In this document: one piece after another, positions 54,497 to 63,453 of the stretch
How positions within the stretch are numbered: position 1 is the stretch's first letter
How the letters are laid out: each line of letters begins with the position of its first letter
From: Arthrobacter frigidicola
GTDB taxonomy: Bacteria; Actinomycetota; Actinomycetes; Actinomycetales; Micrococcaceae
Length of the DNA: 64,000 nucleotides
Direction of reading: 5' to 3'
NCBI GenBank assembly: GCA_003602285.1
Contig: QZVU01000007.1
Span: 1-64,000 of the forward strand
The notes under the pieces: generated by a model
Seen by the model: the letters and a program-made list of their open reading frames with translations, nothing else
Databases searched by the model: none
What the model was told of the DNA's origin: nothing
Translations under genes and position numbers: made by a program

Positions 54497-55780
54497 CTAA
54501 ATCCAGTTCCGCAGCCGCAGTGGTGGGTTCCCACCGCCCGGGCGCTGCGCCAGCACCTGGTTGACGCCGTTCAGCCCGCGCTCGAAGCCGAGCGCGCTCG
54601 CCGCCATGTACAACCGCCACACCCGGGCACGTCCCTCGCTCGTGAGCCGTACCGCTTCGTCCCAGTTCTCCTCGAGGTTGCGCACCCAGGCGCGTAGTGT
54701 CAGCCCGTAGTGCAGGCGCAGCGCTTCGACGTCGAGCACTTCAAGGCCGGCCGACTCGAGCGCCCCGAGCATGACGGTGAGGCTGAGCATTTCGCCGTCG
54801 GGAAAGACATAACGGGGGATAAAGGAGTCCGGGTCCGGAGGCATGTCGCCGGCGTTCCACGAAATTGCGTGGTTGAGCAGGCGCCCGCCAGGACGCAGCA
54901 GGCCGTAGAGGTGGGACGCATAGTTCCCGATCTGCTCCCGGCCGACATGCTCGGCCATGCCGATCGAGCTGATGGCGTCGAATGGACCATCGGCGACGTC
55001 GCGGTAATCCTGGACCCGGATCTCGACGCGTTCGGCGAGCCCGGCGTCGGCGGCCCGCTTCCGCCCGAGGGCCGCCTGCTCCTTGGAGAGCGTGACGCCG
55101 ACGACGTCCGCTCCGTAGTTCCGTGCGGCGTGCAGGGCAAAACTGCCCCAACCGCAGCCCACGTCGAGCACCCGCAGGCCGGGCCGAAGGGCGAGTTTTC
55201 GGCAGACCAGGTCGAGCTTCGCCTCCTGTGCCGCATCCAGGCCCGTGGTCTCGTCCTCCCAGACCGCGCAGGAGTAAACCATTGACGGGCCGAGCACCAG
55301 CTCATAGAAGTCATTGCCGACGTCGTAGTGGGAGGAGATCGCCGCGGCGTCACGTTTCTTGGAGTGCTTCCTTCCAAACCGGGTGACGTTCATTTCCTCC
55401 GGCGGCGGTGCAGGCGGAAGTCCGAGCGCACCCACCCGGACCGCGGTGCGGAGCAGTCTGGAACGCTCACCCAGGGTAGGAGGGCGGAAGGCCTTCAGTT
55501 CGGCGAATTTGCCCACCGAGCTGAGCACGGAGAAGCTCTCGAAGAGGTCGCCGGGTCCGTCGATGTCGCCGGCCACATATGCCCGGCTCAGCCCGAGCTG
55601 GTTCGGCGACCACAGCATCCGCCGCAATCCCCGCGGTGAGCGGAACTCGATCGCTGGCGCACCGGAGGGTCCGGCTTCCGAACCGTCCCAGGCCCGGAGC
55701 CTCAGCGGGATCTCCTGGGTGCCGAGCACGATCCCCAGGGCTTCGGCCAGACGGGGTGCCACCCCGGTCCTCTTCGTCAT
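54497..55780 (-). CDS. Cyclopropane-fatty-acyl-phospholipid synthase family methyltransferase (second copy)
   Basis: A 427-residue SAM-dependent enzyme with the same architecture as the gene at 27995: N-terminal domain with GLSRAYVAGDIDGPGDLFE, then ISSHYDVGNDFYELVLGPSM, SAM motif LRVLDVGCGWGSFALHAA and SSIGMAEHVGREQIGNYA. It is clearly diverged from the first copy, so the two may act on different double-bond positions or make different products (cyclopropane versus methyl branch). It lies alone, with the alpha/beta hydrolase gene 202 nt downstream in the same direction. Confidence 0.93.
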   Translation of the reverse strand: MTKRTGVAPRLAEALGIVLGTQEIPLRLRAWDGSEAGPSGAPAIEFRSPRGLRRMLWSPNQLGLSRAYVAGDIDGPGDLFESFSVLSSVGKFAELKAFRPPTLGERSRLLRTAVRVGALGLPPAPPPEEMNVTRFGRKHSKKRDAAAISSHYDVGNDFYELVLGPSMVYSCAVWEDETTGLDAAQEAKLDLVCRKLALRPGLRVLDVGCGWGSFALHAARNYGADVVGVTLSKEQAALGRKRAADAGLAERVEIRVQDYRDVADGPFDAISSIGMAEHVGREQIGNYASHLYGLLRPGGRLLNHAISWNAGDMPPDPDSFIPRYVFPDGEMLSLTVMLGALESAGLEVLDVEALRLHYGLTLRAWVRNLEENWDEAVRLTSEGRARVWRLYMAASALGFERGLNGVNQVLAQRPGGGNPPLRLRNWI

Positions 55781-55976
55781 GCCCCCTGTCTACTACGACT
55801 GGTTCGGGGGAGCCAGAGGCAGCCCCGGAATTTGCCCGGAAGCCGTTCTTCATCCTCGGCGGAGAGTTGGCTTTTACGCCATCCGACAGATCATTGACCG
55901 GGGAAATTGTCCGCCGTAACCTGAGCGTCACCAATTCCCGCTGGGGGATAACTGAATAAGGAAGGTTGGGTCGGCC

Positions 55977-56447
55977 ATGTCCGGAAAAGCTTGGCGCAGG
56001 ATGGTTTTGGGATTCGGAGCTTTGGCGCTGCTATCGACGGGCGCCGTCCCGGCAAATGCAGCCAGCAGCCAGGGAATGCAGTCCACCGAGTACTCGATGT
56101 GTTTCACCGATGAGATTTCCGGTGACACCTTTTGTCAGGCGGGGACCGAGCGGAACAACGTAGTGCGCACTCCGAGCGGCGTTCTGGTTTCCCAGGGAGA
56201 AGGTGACGTGAGCGTCATCCAGACCATCAGCGGGGAAACGACCAGCATCGATAACACCCACCGCTACGTCAGCGTATTCCGAAACTATGTTGACCCGTTC
56301 TTCAATGACCCCCAGGTGATCAGGATCGAAGCGTCGGACACCTCCACGCTGCCCGACGGGTCAACGTGCACCATTACCGCGGATAATCTCAGCGTGAAAC
56401 GTGAACTCAAGTACCAACGCGATGAGGACACCTGCCACGCTCCGTGA
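55977..56447 (+). CDS. Small secreted protein, unknown function
   Basis: A 156-residue precursor with a clear Sec signal peptide (MVLGFGALALLSTGAVPANA, cleavage about residue 28). The mature protein is about 128 residues with four cysteines (MCFTDEISGDTFCQAG, TCTITADN, DTCHAP), suggesting disulfides, and no enzymatic motif. GAAGG lies 13 nt before the ATG, rather far for a ribosome site. Confidence 0.75.
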   Translation: MSGKAWRRMVLGFGALALLSTGAVPANAASSQGMQSTEYSMCFTDEISGDTFCQAGTERNNVVRTPSGVLVSQGEGDVSVIQTISGETTSIDNTHRYVSVFRNYVDPFFNDPQVIRIEASDTSTLPDGSTCTITADNLSVKRELKYQRDEDTCHAP

Positions 56448-56618
56448 CAGCCGGTGGCAATGGCGTGATGGCGCCACCCAGCCCCGGAAAAACCGGGCGT
56501 GAGGAGGCTCGGGCTTGCCGCTCATGTGCCCGACAGCTAGTGCGCCGGATCGCGCACCAGACCTGGCGGGCGGGGCACTCCGGCTGACGGAACCTGCTGC
56601 CGCGGATCAGCGTGCCGA

Positions 56619-56654
56619 CGACACGGGGCCGGCCTCCCGGCCGGCCCCGTGTCG
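56619..56654. terminator. Hairpin terminator downstream of the cupin gene
   Basis: A perfect 16-bp stem (56619-56634 with 56639-56654), loop TCCC. No T run on the plus strand; it lies 22 nt past the end of the minus-strand cupin gene and 172 nt past the plus-strand secreted protein gene, so it could end transcription from either side. Confidence 0.65.
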
Positions 56655-56675
56655 GGCGTCTTCGCTCTAGAGGAC

Positions 56676-57149
56676 TCAGGCGGATTCTTCGCCCTTGTCG
56701 TCCACTTCCTCGACCCACGCCGGCGGCTCGTCGCGGCCCTGTTCCTCGTCCTTCTCGGCGTCCTCCGGCGTCGCCTGTACGATCCCCTGCGCGTGGTGCG
56801 TGGGCGCGTAGATGGTGTAGAGGCGGAGGGGTTCGTCCCCGGTGTTCTCGACGTCGTGCCAGGTGCCGGCGGGCACCTGGATGCTCCAGCCGTCTCCGAC
56901 GTCCTGCTGGAACGACAGGTCGTCCTTGGAGGGCCCCATCTTCACCCGGCCCTTCCCGGCATCGATGCGCAGGAACTGGTCGGTGCCGTGATGCACCTCG
57001 AGGCCGATCGCGCCACCGGGCTCGATCGACATAAGGGTCACCTGCAGGTGCTTGCCGGTCCAGGCGACGCGGCGGTAGTCGGAGTTCGCCGTCGTCGCGC
57101 TCTCGATGTTAAAGGCGTTGGGCTTTGGTCCGTTGTCAGTGATGTCCAT
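56676..57149 (-). CDS. Cupin domain protein
   Basis: A 157-residue protein with one cupin_2 domain (about 45-115): LEVHHGTDQFLRIDAGKGRV contains the first metal-ligand set and VPAGTWHDVENTG the second. A C-terminal acidic tail (ATPEDAEKDEEQG) follows. Cupins of this form, relatives of mannose-6-phosphate isomerase-like proteins, are common; the ligand is unknown. CAGAAT lies 6 nt before ATG 57149. Confidence 0.9.
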   Translation of the reverse strand: MDITDNGPKPNAFNIESATTANSDYRRVAWTGKHLQVTLMSIEPGGAIGLEVHHGTDQFLRIDAGKGRVKMGPSKDDLSFQQDVGDGWSIQVPAGTWHDVENTGDEPLRLYTIYAPTHHAQGIVQATPEDAEKDEEQGRDEPPAWVEEVDDKGEESA

Positions 57150-57155
57150 GACCGC

Positions 57156-57161
57156 ATTCTG
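57156..57161 (-). promoter_or_regulatory. -10-like element (CAGAAT) of the cupin gene, leaderless type
   Basis: CAGAAT, 6 nt, then ATG 57149. Confidence 0.4.
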
Positions 57162-57231
57162 TCCCATTCGCCCCGCGATCGCCAAGGCGACCGGGCCGAT
57201 CACCGCCGATTCCGGAGGGGTGCTAGGGCGT

Positions 57232-58197
57232 TCATCGGGAGGACCGTAGCGCAAGCGCCGAACGGTTCCGTCCCTGGTAGAGGCGGCGGTAGCTGGAGGG
57301 CGTGGTATTCAGTTCGCGCATGAAGTGCAGGCGGAAATTGGCTGAGGTTCCCAGGCCCGTCCTGGCGGCAACGGCCTGCACGGTCAGGTCGGTCGTTTCG
57401 AGCAGGCGGCACGCCTCGGCGATCCGCTGGCTGGTCAGCCAGCGCAGGGGAGTGGTTCCGGTCTCCTTCAGGAACTTGCGCGCGAAGCTGCCCGGCGCCC
57501 AGCGGGCGTGGGCGGCCAGGTCGACGACGGTCAGCGGCTCGGCCAGATGCTGGATGGCCCAGCTGCAGGTTTCGGCGAAATGGGTCAGTGGCGCAGCGAC
57601 GGGGCGTTCGATGAACTGGGTCTGTCCGCCCTCGCGGTGAGGGGCCACGACCATCCGCCGGGCGATGCGGTTCGCGGCCTCGGTGCCGTGGTCGGTTCGG
57701 ACCAGGTGCAGGCACAGGTCGATGCCGGCCGCGACGCCGGCGCTGGTGCTCACATCGCCCTCGTCCGTGTACAGCACGCCGGGATCGACGGCGACGTCGG
57801 GATAGAGGGTCTGCAGACGCTCTGCGTTTCGCCAGTGGGTGGTGGCGCGCCGTCCGTCAAGGAGTCCGGCGGCCGCCAGCGCGAAAACTCCCGTGCAGAC
57901 GGACACCACCCGGGCTCCGTTCGCCGCAGCGTCGCGGAGTGCCTGGGACACCTCAGGGGGAGGATCGGTGAGCGGACTGAATCCGGGCACCACGATGGTG
58001 TCCGCTGATCGAAGGGCCTCGAGCCCTGCCGCGGCGTGGATGGCGTAGCCGGTCGTCGTCTGCACCAGACCGGGTTCGGGCGCGCACACCGCGAAGGAGT
58101 AGAGCTCCCGCTCGTCCTCGTGGCCAAAAACCTGCGCGGGGATGGCCAGGTCAAAGGCGACGACATCCGGCAGGGCCAGGGCAACGACACGGTGCAT
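57232..58197 (-). CDS. GlxA family transcriptional regulator (DJ-1/PfpI plus AraC)
   Basis: A 321-residue regulator: an N-terminal DJ-1/PfpI-like domain (about 1-170, VVSVCTGVFALAAAGLLDGR holds the nucleophile-elbow cysteine position) and a C-terminal AraC helix-turn-helix (about 215-310, RWLTSQRIAEACRLLETTDLTV, GTSANFRLHF). Such proteins often control nearby catabolic genes; the cupin gene 82 nt downstream in the same orientation is a candidate target. TACAGT lies 6 nt before the ATG. Confidence 0.94.
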   Translation of the reverse strand: MHRVVALALPDVVAFDLAIPAQVFGHEDERELYSFAVCAPEPGLVQTTTGYAIHAAAGLEALRSADTIVVPGFSPLTDPPPEVSQALRDAAANGARVVSVCTGVFALAAAGLLDGRRATTHWRNAERLQTLYPDVAVDPGVLYTDEGDVSTSAGVAAGIDLCLHLVRTDHGTEAANRIARRMVVAPHREGGQTQFIERPVAAPLTHFAETCSWAIQHLAEPLTVVDLAAHARWAPGSFARKFLKETGTTPLRWLTSQRIAEACRLLETTDLTVQAVAARTGLGTSANFRLHFMRELNTTPSSYRRLYQGRNRSALALRSSR

Positions 58198-58203
58198 GGG
58201 GCC

Positions 58204-58209
58204 ACTGTA
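58204..58209 (-). promoter_or_regulatory. -10 element (TACAGT) of the GlxA-type gene, leaderless type
   Basis: TACAGT, 6 nt, then ATG 58197. Confidence 0.55.
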
Positions 58210-58308
58210 CCCACGGAGGAACTCCCTGGATCCAGGATGGCAGAATTCTTTTCATAGTGGTCATTTTTACCCCTCCCGTCGGTTCCTTCCGCTTGGCAGT
58301 CTTGTGCC

Positions 58309-59622
58309 ATGTCCGACATTCCCAACCTGAAAACCGCGCCCAGACAACGCCTTGGCGGGATTGCTGCCGGCTCGATGGGTACCGGGATCCTTGCTGCGAT
58401 GCTGCTGGCCGCCGCCCCGTTCGTGCCGGCCACCGAGGCCGGCGTGACCGGAGCCATTCTGGTCGGGCTTGCTCTGGGCTGGGCGGTGCTGGCCGTGCTG
58501 TCGGTGAGGTTTACCGATCAGCCCCAGACCTGGGCGTTCGCTCCGGCGCTCTTCCTGGGAACGGGTGGCATCCTCCTGCTGGCCTTCGGTTCACCGGTGC
58601 ACGAGGCGCTCGCCTGGGTGTGGCCCCCCGCCCTCCTGGTGTTGGCTCTGTGGATGCTTGTTCAGGTCACCCGGCGGCTTCGAAGCCGCGGCGCCCGGCT
58701 TCTGCTCTACCCCGGCATCGCCTTGCTGGTGCTTGCATCATTGGGCGCCGGCTCCGAGACCGTGAGTGAAGCGGTTGATGCCCAAGGCCCTCCGGTGCAG
58801 GGTGAACTGCTCGACGTCGGCGGACACCGCCTGTACCTGGACTGCGCCGGCTCGGGCAGCCCGACCGTCGTCCTCGAACCGGGTGCCGGCCTTCGATCCT
58901 CCGACCTCCAATGGATCACGCCGCTCGTAGCCGCGGACACCCGGGTGTGCGTCTACGACCGGGCCGGCCGCGGGTGGAGCGATCCGGCGACCACACCGCA
59001 GGACGGCGCGCACGTCGCCGCCGACCTTCACACGCTGCTGGAGCGCGGGAACGAGCCCGGACCGTACGTCCTGGCAGGGCATTCGTTCGGCGGCCTCTAC
59101 GCCCTCACCTTCGCTGCCCGCTATCCCGGGGAGGTCGCCGGACTGGTTCTGGTGGACTCGACCGCACCGGCAGCGGAGCGGGAACCGGAACGGCCACGGA
59201 CCGCCCCTGCGGACCCGGATGACACGATCGACCGGGTCTCCGCCCTGGCGGCGGGCGCCGCGCGGCTTGGCCTCGGCCGGCTGGTCGGGGTGACCGAACC
59301 CAGCCACCTGCGGAGCACGGTGGAGGAGTACCTCCACGCGGGACCCTCGGTGCGGCAGGCCGCCGCCCTGCGGACTTTCGAGGACAAGCCGCTGGCGGTC
59401 CTGACCGCAGGCACGGGAAGCCGGCCCGGCTGGGCCGTTTCCCAGGAAACTCTCGCCTCACTGTCGACCAACAGTCTGCACCGGGTCGTCGACGGATCTA
59501 CTCATGCGTCGCTGGTCACCGACCGGGAGGACGCGGCAGCGACCGCCCGGGGGATCCTCGACGTCGTCTCCGCAGTGCGGACCGGAAGCCCAATGGATTC
59601 CGGGCGTTCGGCGGGGGACTGA
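58309..59622 (+). CDS. Membrane-anchored alpha/beta hydrolase
   Basis: A 437-residue protein. About five N-terminal hydrophobic segments (residues 15-150, for example ILAAMLLAAAPFVPATEAG, ALGWAVLAVLSVRF, AWVWPPALLVLALWMLVQV) precede an alpha/beta hydrolase domain. The catalytic elbow is LAGHSFGGLYAL (Ser about residue 266), and VVDGSTHASLVTD holds the probable His. The hydrolase should lie outside the cell membrane. Related fusions are known in Bacillales and actinobacteria; substrate unknown. CAGTCT lies 6 nt before the ATG. Confidence 0.9.
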   Translation: MSDIPNLKTAPRQRLGGIAAGSMGTGILAAMLLAAAPFVPATEAGVTGAILVGLALGWAVLAVLSVRFTDQPQTWAFAPALFLGTGGILLLAFGSPVHEALAWVWPPALLVLALWMLVQVTRRLRSRGARLLLYPGIALLVLASLGAGSETVSEAVDAQGPPVQGELLDVGGHRLYLDCAGSGSPTVVLEPGAGLRSSDLQWITPLVAADTRVCVYDRAGRGWSDPATTPQDGAHVAADLHTLLERGNEPGPYVLAGHSFGGLYALTFAARYPGEVAGLVLVDSTAPAAEREPERPRTAPADPDDTIDRVSALAAGAARLGLGRLVGVTEPSHLRSTVEEYLHAGPSVRQAAALRTFEDKPLAVLTAGTGSRPGWAVSQETLASLSTNSLHRVVDGSTHASLVTDREDAAATARGILDVVSAVRTGSPMDSGRSAGD

Positions 59623-59706
59623 GCGGCAAGCCGGGAGCCTAGTGAGCCCATGGGCTCCGCGGCCCGTTGGGCGCGGGCGGCGACCGGTGAGGGCGGCGTC
59701 CGCGGG

Positions 59707-60735
59707 CTACGGTGCGAGGGCGCCGAGGATTTCCTCGTCGGAGAGCCTGCGCTCGCCCACGTAGAACAGGACAGCGCTTTCGGGCAGCCGCGTGTCCCAG
59801 CCGGGGTTGATGATGGTGCCCTCGTGCTGCACGGCGAGCACGGTGGTGGTGAAGCGGCGTCCCAGGGCTTCCTGGATCTGTCCGAAGTTGACCGGCGGCA
59901 GCGCACCGGGCAGTCGCGTGCTGTAGGTGTTGCGGCCGCCGTGGCTCATGAGGTCGGCGTAGACGACAGCGATACCCGGATCTTCGAGCTCTTCGGTGGC
60001 GAGGCGGGGCGAATGCCACTGGACGCAGCGGACGTTGGCGTCCACATAGGAGAAGTTGCGGGCGCGGCCCATGTCGCGCAGCGTCACGACCGTGTGCGCG
60101 GTGGGGTTCACATGGGTGACGGCGACGGTGACGGCGAGCGCTTCGTTGTCGTCGCGGGCGTCGATGAGCACGCGTGCGGCCCGGTGCACCCCGGCCCGGC
60201 GCAGCACGCCTTCCTCGGCGGGATCTCCGCGGACGAAATCCAGACCGTGCTGCTCGGGCATCGGATTTTCCCGAACGTCCTCCGCAGCGCACAGGACCAC
60301 CCGACGGGTATCGTCCGCCGTGATCTCCTGGATCAGGCGTTCGGTCCGTCCAGGGGCGTAGCCTACGATCACGAGGTGATCCGACATCTCCACATTCCGG
60401 TGGCCTTTCATGCGCTGTCCCTTCGCATTGTCGATCGCGGTTGCGATTCTGGTGAACAAGGTGGTCAGCGTCACGATGCCGCCGACGATGACATACACCC
60501 CGACGAGGCGGCCGCCGACCGTGGTGGGGAAAAAATCGCCGTATCCGACGGTGGCGGCGGTGACTAGAAACCACCACCAGTACGTCTTAACCGAAGTGAT
60601 CGAGTTGCTTGAGGGCTCGGCCCACACCATGAGGGGCCAGCTGGTAACGAACACCGCGGCGATGATGACAGCCGGCAGTACCCAGAAGCGCGCACGTCCA
60701 AGCCGCCGGATCAGACGGGATAGTACAAATGGCAC
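59707..60735 (-). CDS. Potassium channel with TrkA-N (RCK) domain
   Basis: A 342-residue ion channel subunit. Two membrane helices flank the selectivity filter TVGYGDFFPT (about residue 72-81). After a cytoplasmic helix comes the RCK domain: LVIVGYAPGRTERLIQEI, the DFVRGDPAEEGVLRRAGV loop and RNFSYVDANVRCVQW, the ring that gates such channels in response to Ca2+ or nucleotides. GTG 60735 has AAGGGA about 8 nt upstream; ATG 60780 is also possible. The peptidase gene upstream runs the same way. Confidence 0.9.
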   Translation of the reverse strand: MPFVLSRLIRRLGRARFWVLPAVIIAAVFVTSWPLMVWAEPSSNSITSVKTYWWWFLVTAATVGYGDFFPTTVGGRLVGVYVIVGGIVTLTTLFTRIATAIDNAKGQRMKGHRNVEMSDHLVIVGYAPGRTERLIQEITADDTRRVVLCAAEDVRENPMPEQHGLDFVRGDPAEEGVLRRAGVHRAARVLIDARDDNEALAVTVAVTHVNPTAHTVVTLRDMGRARNFSYVDANVRCVQWHSPRLATEELEDPGIAVVYADLMSHGGRNTYSTRLPGALPPVNFGQIQEALGRRFTTTVLAVQHEGTIINPGWDTRLPESAVLFYVGERRLSDEEILGALAP

Positions 60736-60862
60736 CCCTGCGTTCCCTTCGTTCCCTGCCGGCACATACCGATTGACCATACCCCCACGCCCGGGCGGGG
60801 ACGCCGTCCGGGCGTGTCGCGGCGGAATCCGGGCGGGCCCTGCCGGGCCCGAGGACCACTCC

Positions 60863-61621
60863 TCAGCCGGCACCTCCGCGGAGCACGTCCACGTGGACGT
60901 GGTCGAGGTGGCGCAGGATCTCGTTGCTGGGGTCGGGTGCGTCATAGGCGTGCCACCGGGCTTGGGGAAGGTGTGCGCTCCAGAACTGGTCGTCGAAGAT
61001 GACGTACTGGATATCGAGGTCCTCGGCATGGGCGACGAGCCAATGAGCGAGCATCCACCCCTGGCGCCGGTTCTCCTCGCTCACCGGGCGGAAAAAGATG
61101 TCGATAGCACGCCCGTCGTAATGTGTCGATTCCGCCCCGTGCCCCGAGTCGACACCGCCCGGAACGAACCCGCCCAGGCTCTGCTCGCCGAACACCTCGG
61201 TCATGGCCATCCTCACCTGCTCGGCACGCGGCGTGAGTCCGGCGGCAGTCAGCTGCTGTTCGGGCAGGTCATCGGCGGCGGAACCCCGGCAGCTCAGGCT
61301 TGGGCCGGCATCCCCGGAGGGTCCCTCGGCCAGCCGCTGCAGCACAGCGTCGTCGATCCCTGAGGTGTCCGGGGCCTCCGCCCCGCGCGCCCGCAGTGCC
61401 ACCGCCGTCGTCGCCAGCTGCGCCTCCTCCCGGTCAAGCCCGATCGCTCCGTCCGGAGTTTGCACCCTGCACTCCGAGCCTGCGAGCAGCGGGCCGTCCC
61501 CAAGGCGAAGGGCGCTGAGCAGTCCGGGCCCGAGAAGTACCACCACCGACAGCAGGATCCCGAGCAGGAGCAGGCCTACCATCGGCCGTGGAGGGCGGCT
61601 GAGGGGTTTGCCGCGGTTCAC
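60863..61621 (-). CDS. ARB_07466-like/M15-type peptidase domain protein, membrane anchored
   Basis: A 252-residue protein with one N-terminal transmembrane helix (about 14-36, MVGLLLLGILLSVVVLLGPG) and an extracellular domain. The C-terminal STHYDGRAIDIFF and LRHLDHVHVDV segments carry the His/Asp/His pattern of zinc D-Ala-D-Ala peptidase-like (M15/ARB_07466-like) domains. It could act on cell-wall peptides, but no substrate is shown. Its GTG start overlaps the XRE regulator's TGA by 4 nt, so the two are coupled. Confidence 0.82.
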   Translation of the reverse strand: MNRGKPLSRPPRPMVGLLLLGILLSVVVLLGPGLLSALRLGDGPLLAGSECRVQTPDGAIGLDREEAQLATTAVALRARGAEAPDTSGIDDAVLQRLAEGPSGDAGPSLSCRGSAADDLPEQQLTAAGLTPRAEQVRMAMTEVFGEQSLGGFVPGGVDSGHGAESTHYDGRAIDIFFRPVSEENRRQGWMLAHWLVAHAEDLDIQYVIFDDQFWSAHLPQARWHAYDAPDPSNEILRHLDHVHVDVLRGGAG

Positions 61622-62475
61622 AGCTGGGTCAGCCCGCGGGCGTTGAACTGCTGGTGCCCCAGCACCGCGAGCAGCTTCAGCTTCTCGAAAGCCTCCGTCT
61701 GCGGCGGTGCTGTGAGGACCAGGAGGGCCTGGCCCTGGTCCTCGGTGAACAGTGCCTGGCAGTCGAGTTCGATCTGCCCGAGTTCGGGGTGGAGCAGCGT
61801 CTTGTGGTCCTCAAATCGGGACGCCACCTCGTGCAGCTCCCAGAGCTCGGTGAACTCCCCGCTCGTCCGGAGCAGCTCGCGTACCAGCCTGCCTGCCCGG
61901 GACTGCTGGCCGGTCCCGCCGTACGCCGCCCGGAGTCCAGCCACCTGGGCCTTGCCCTGCCGGGCCCGGTCTTCGACGGGGTAGATCGAGCGTTCCGCAG
62001 GGTCGGTGAACCACCGGTACACACCGCTGCGGGCCAGCCCGGTGTGCCGTGAGTGGTCACCGAAAAGCGCCATGGCCAGGCTGTTCTGGACGAGCGTCTC
62101 CCCGAGACTGGAAAGGATCACCGCCGGGGTGTCCGACAGCCGGTCGAGAACCCGCATCAGCGCGGGTGCCACGTGGGTGTCCAGCGGGGTGCGCCGAGGT
62201 GCGCTGTGACCGGCGAGGCGGTAGAGATAGTCGCGCTCGAAACCGGTCAACCGCAGCGCCCGGGCGAGCGCTGAGAGCATCTGTTCCGAGGGTTGCGGAC
62301 CGCGGGCCTGTTCCAGCCGGATGTAGTAGTCGGTGGACATCCCGGTCAGCCCCGCGACCTCCTCGCGGCGAAGCCCGGAGGTGCGCCGCCGCGGTCCCGT
62401 GGGGAGTCCCACGTCCTCGGGGCGCAGCCCGTCACGACGGGAGCGGAGAAAAGCGGCGAGGGCGTGGCGGTCCAT
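61618..62475 (-). CDS. XRE family regulator with MmyB-like ligand-binding domain (second copy)
   Basis: A 285-residue regulator of the same type as that at 40732: helix-turn-helix at about 10-70 (LRREEVAGLTGMSTDYYIRLEQARG region) and MmyB-like ligand domain at about 105-270 (LVRELLRTSGEFTELWELHEVA, EDHKTLLHPELGQIELDC). It is divergent from an SDR gene with a 101-nt spacer, the usual layout for a regulator and its target. GATGAT lies 6 nt before the ATG. Confidence 0.94.
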   Translation of the reverse strand: MDRHALAAFLRSRRDGLRPEDVGLPTGPRRRTSGLRREEVAGLTGMSTDYYIRLEQARGPQPSEQMLSALARALRLTGFERDYLYRLAGHSAPRRTPLDTHVAPALMRVLDRLSDTPAVILSSLGETLVQNSLAMALFGDHSRHTGLARSGVYRWFTDPAERSIYPVEDRARQGKAQVAGLRAAYGGTGQQSRAGRLVRELLRTSGEFTELWELHEVASRFEDHKTLLHPELGQIELDCQALFTEDQGQALLVLTAPPQTEAFEKLKLLAVLGHQQFNARGLTQL

Positions 62476-62481
62476 GCTTCA

Positions 62482-62487
62482 ATCATC
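62482..62487 (-). promoter_or_regulatory. -10 element (GATGAT) of the second MmyB-type XRE gene, leaderless type
   Basis: GATGAT, 6 nt, then ATG 62475. Confidence 0.45.
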
Positions 62488-62576
62488 GGCGACGAACGGC
62501 CCGGTAAACAGGGACCGGGAATCCTACGATCATCACTCCTCTCCCGCTCCTGCGAAGTCCGGCGCAGGATCAGGAC

Positions 62577-63344
62577 ATGAACATCACCGGAAACACCATC
62601 TTCATCCCCGGCGCGACCTCGGGCATCGGCCTCGAACTCGCGCTTCGCCTTCGAGAAGCCGGCAACGTCGTCGTCATCGGCGGTCGCCGCACCGATCTGC
62701 TGGAACGCCTCACCGCCGAGCACGGCCTCTCCGCCGTCACCATCGACACCACCGATCCCGCCTCCGTGCTGGCCGCCTGCGACCAGGTCCTGGCCCAACA
62801 CCCCGACCTGAACGTGCTGGTTGCCATGGCCGGGGTGATGGAGGCCGAGGACGTCCGCAGCGCCGGTTTCCTCGAAACTGCCGAGCGTATCGTCGAGACG
62901 AACGTGCTTGGTCCGCTGCGCCTGATCGCGGCCTTCAGCGAGCACCTGCAAACCCGGCCCGAGGCCACCCTGATCACCGTATCGTCGGGCCTGGCACACA
63001 CCCCGCTGGCCATCACCCCGACGTACAACGGGTCCAAGGCATTCATCCACCGGTTCACCGAGACCATCCGGCTCCAGTTCGCCGACACCCCGGTCCAGGT
63101 CATCGAGCTTGTCCCGCCTGCCGTGCGTACCGAACTCATGAGCGGTGGGTCGCAGAACGAGCATTACGTCCCGCTCGACGCGTACGTCAACGAGGTCATG
63201 GCCCTCCTCGAGACCCAACCCGCGGCAACGGAGATCCTCGTCGAGGCGGTCAAGTTCCTCCGCTTCTCCGAAAGAGAGAACCGCTACGACGACGCAGTTG
63301 CTGCGCTCAATCCCTCGGTGAAGCTCGAGGTCGCCGACAGATGA
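62577..63344 (+). CDS. SDR family oxidoreductase (DltE-like)
   Basis: A 255-residue short-chain dehydrogenase. The cofactor motif is IFIPGATSGIGLELALRL (about 8-25), with VAMAGVME replacing the common NNAG segment, and catalytic ITVSSGLAHTP plus TYNGSKAFIHRF (Ser, Tyr, Lys). Relatives are annotated as DltE-like oxidoreductases. ATG 62577 follows CAGGATCAGGAC. It is divergent from the MmyB-type XRE gene, its probable regulator. Substrate unknown. Confidence 0.93.
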   Translation: MNITGNTIFIPGATSGIGLELALRLREAGNVVVIGGRRTDLLERLTAEHGLSAVTIDTTDPASVLAACDQVLAQHPDLNVLVAMAGVMEAEDVRSAGFLETAERIVETNVLGPLRLIAAFSEHLQTRPEATLITVSSGLAHTPLAITPTYNGSKAFIHRFTETIRLQFADTPVQVIELVPPAVRTELMSGGSQNEHYVPLDAYVNEVMALLETQPAATEILVEAVKFLRFSERENRYDDAVAALNPSVKLEVADR

Positions 63345-63441
63345 GGCGGCAGGTCGCACGGCCGGCCGTCCCAGGGACCGCACCGCGCGGGTGAGCATGA
63401 TCACCTGATGGACGGGGTGCGCGGCTGCCGACCCCAGCACC

Positions 63442-63447
63442 AATAAT
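63442..63447 (+). promoter_or_regulatory. -10-like element (AATAAT) of the terminal MFS gene
   Basis: AATAAT, 6 nt (GGAGGG), then GTG 63454. The six bases between could also be read as a ribosome site lying too close to the start. Confidence 0.4.
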
Positions 63448-63453
63448 GGAGGG

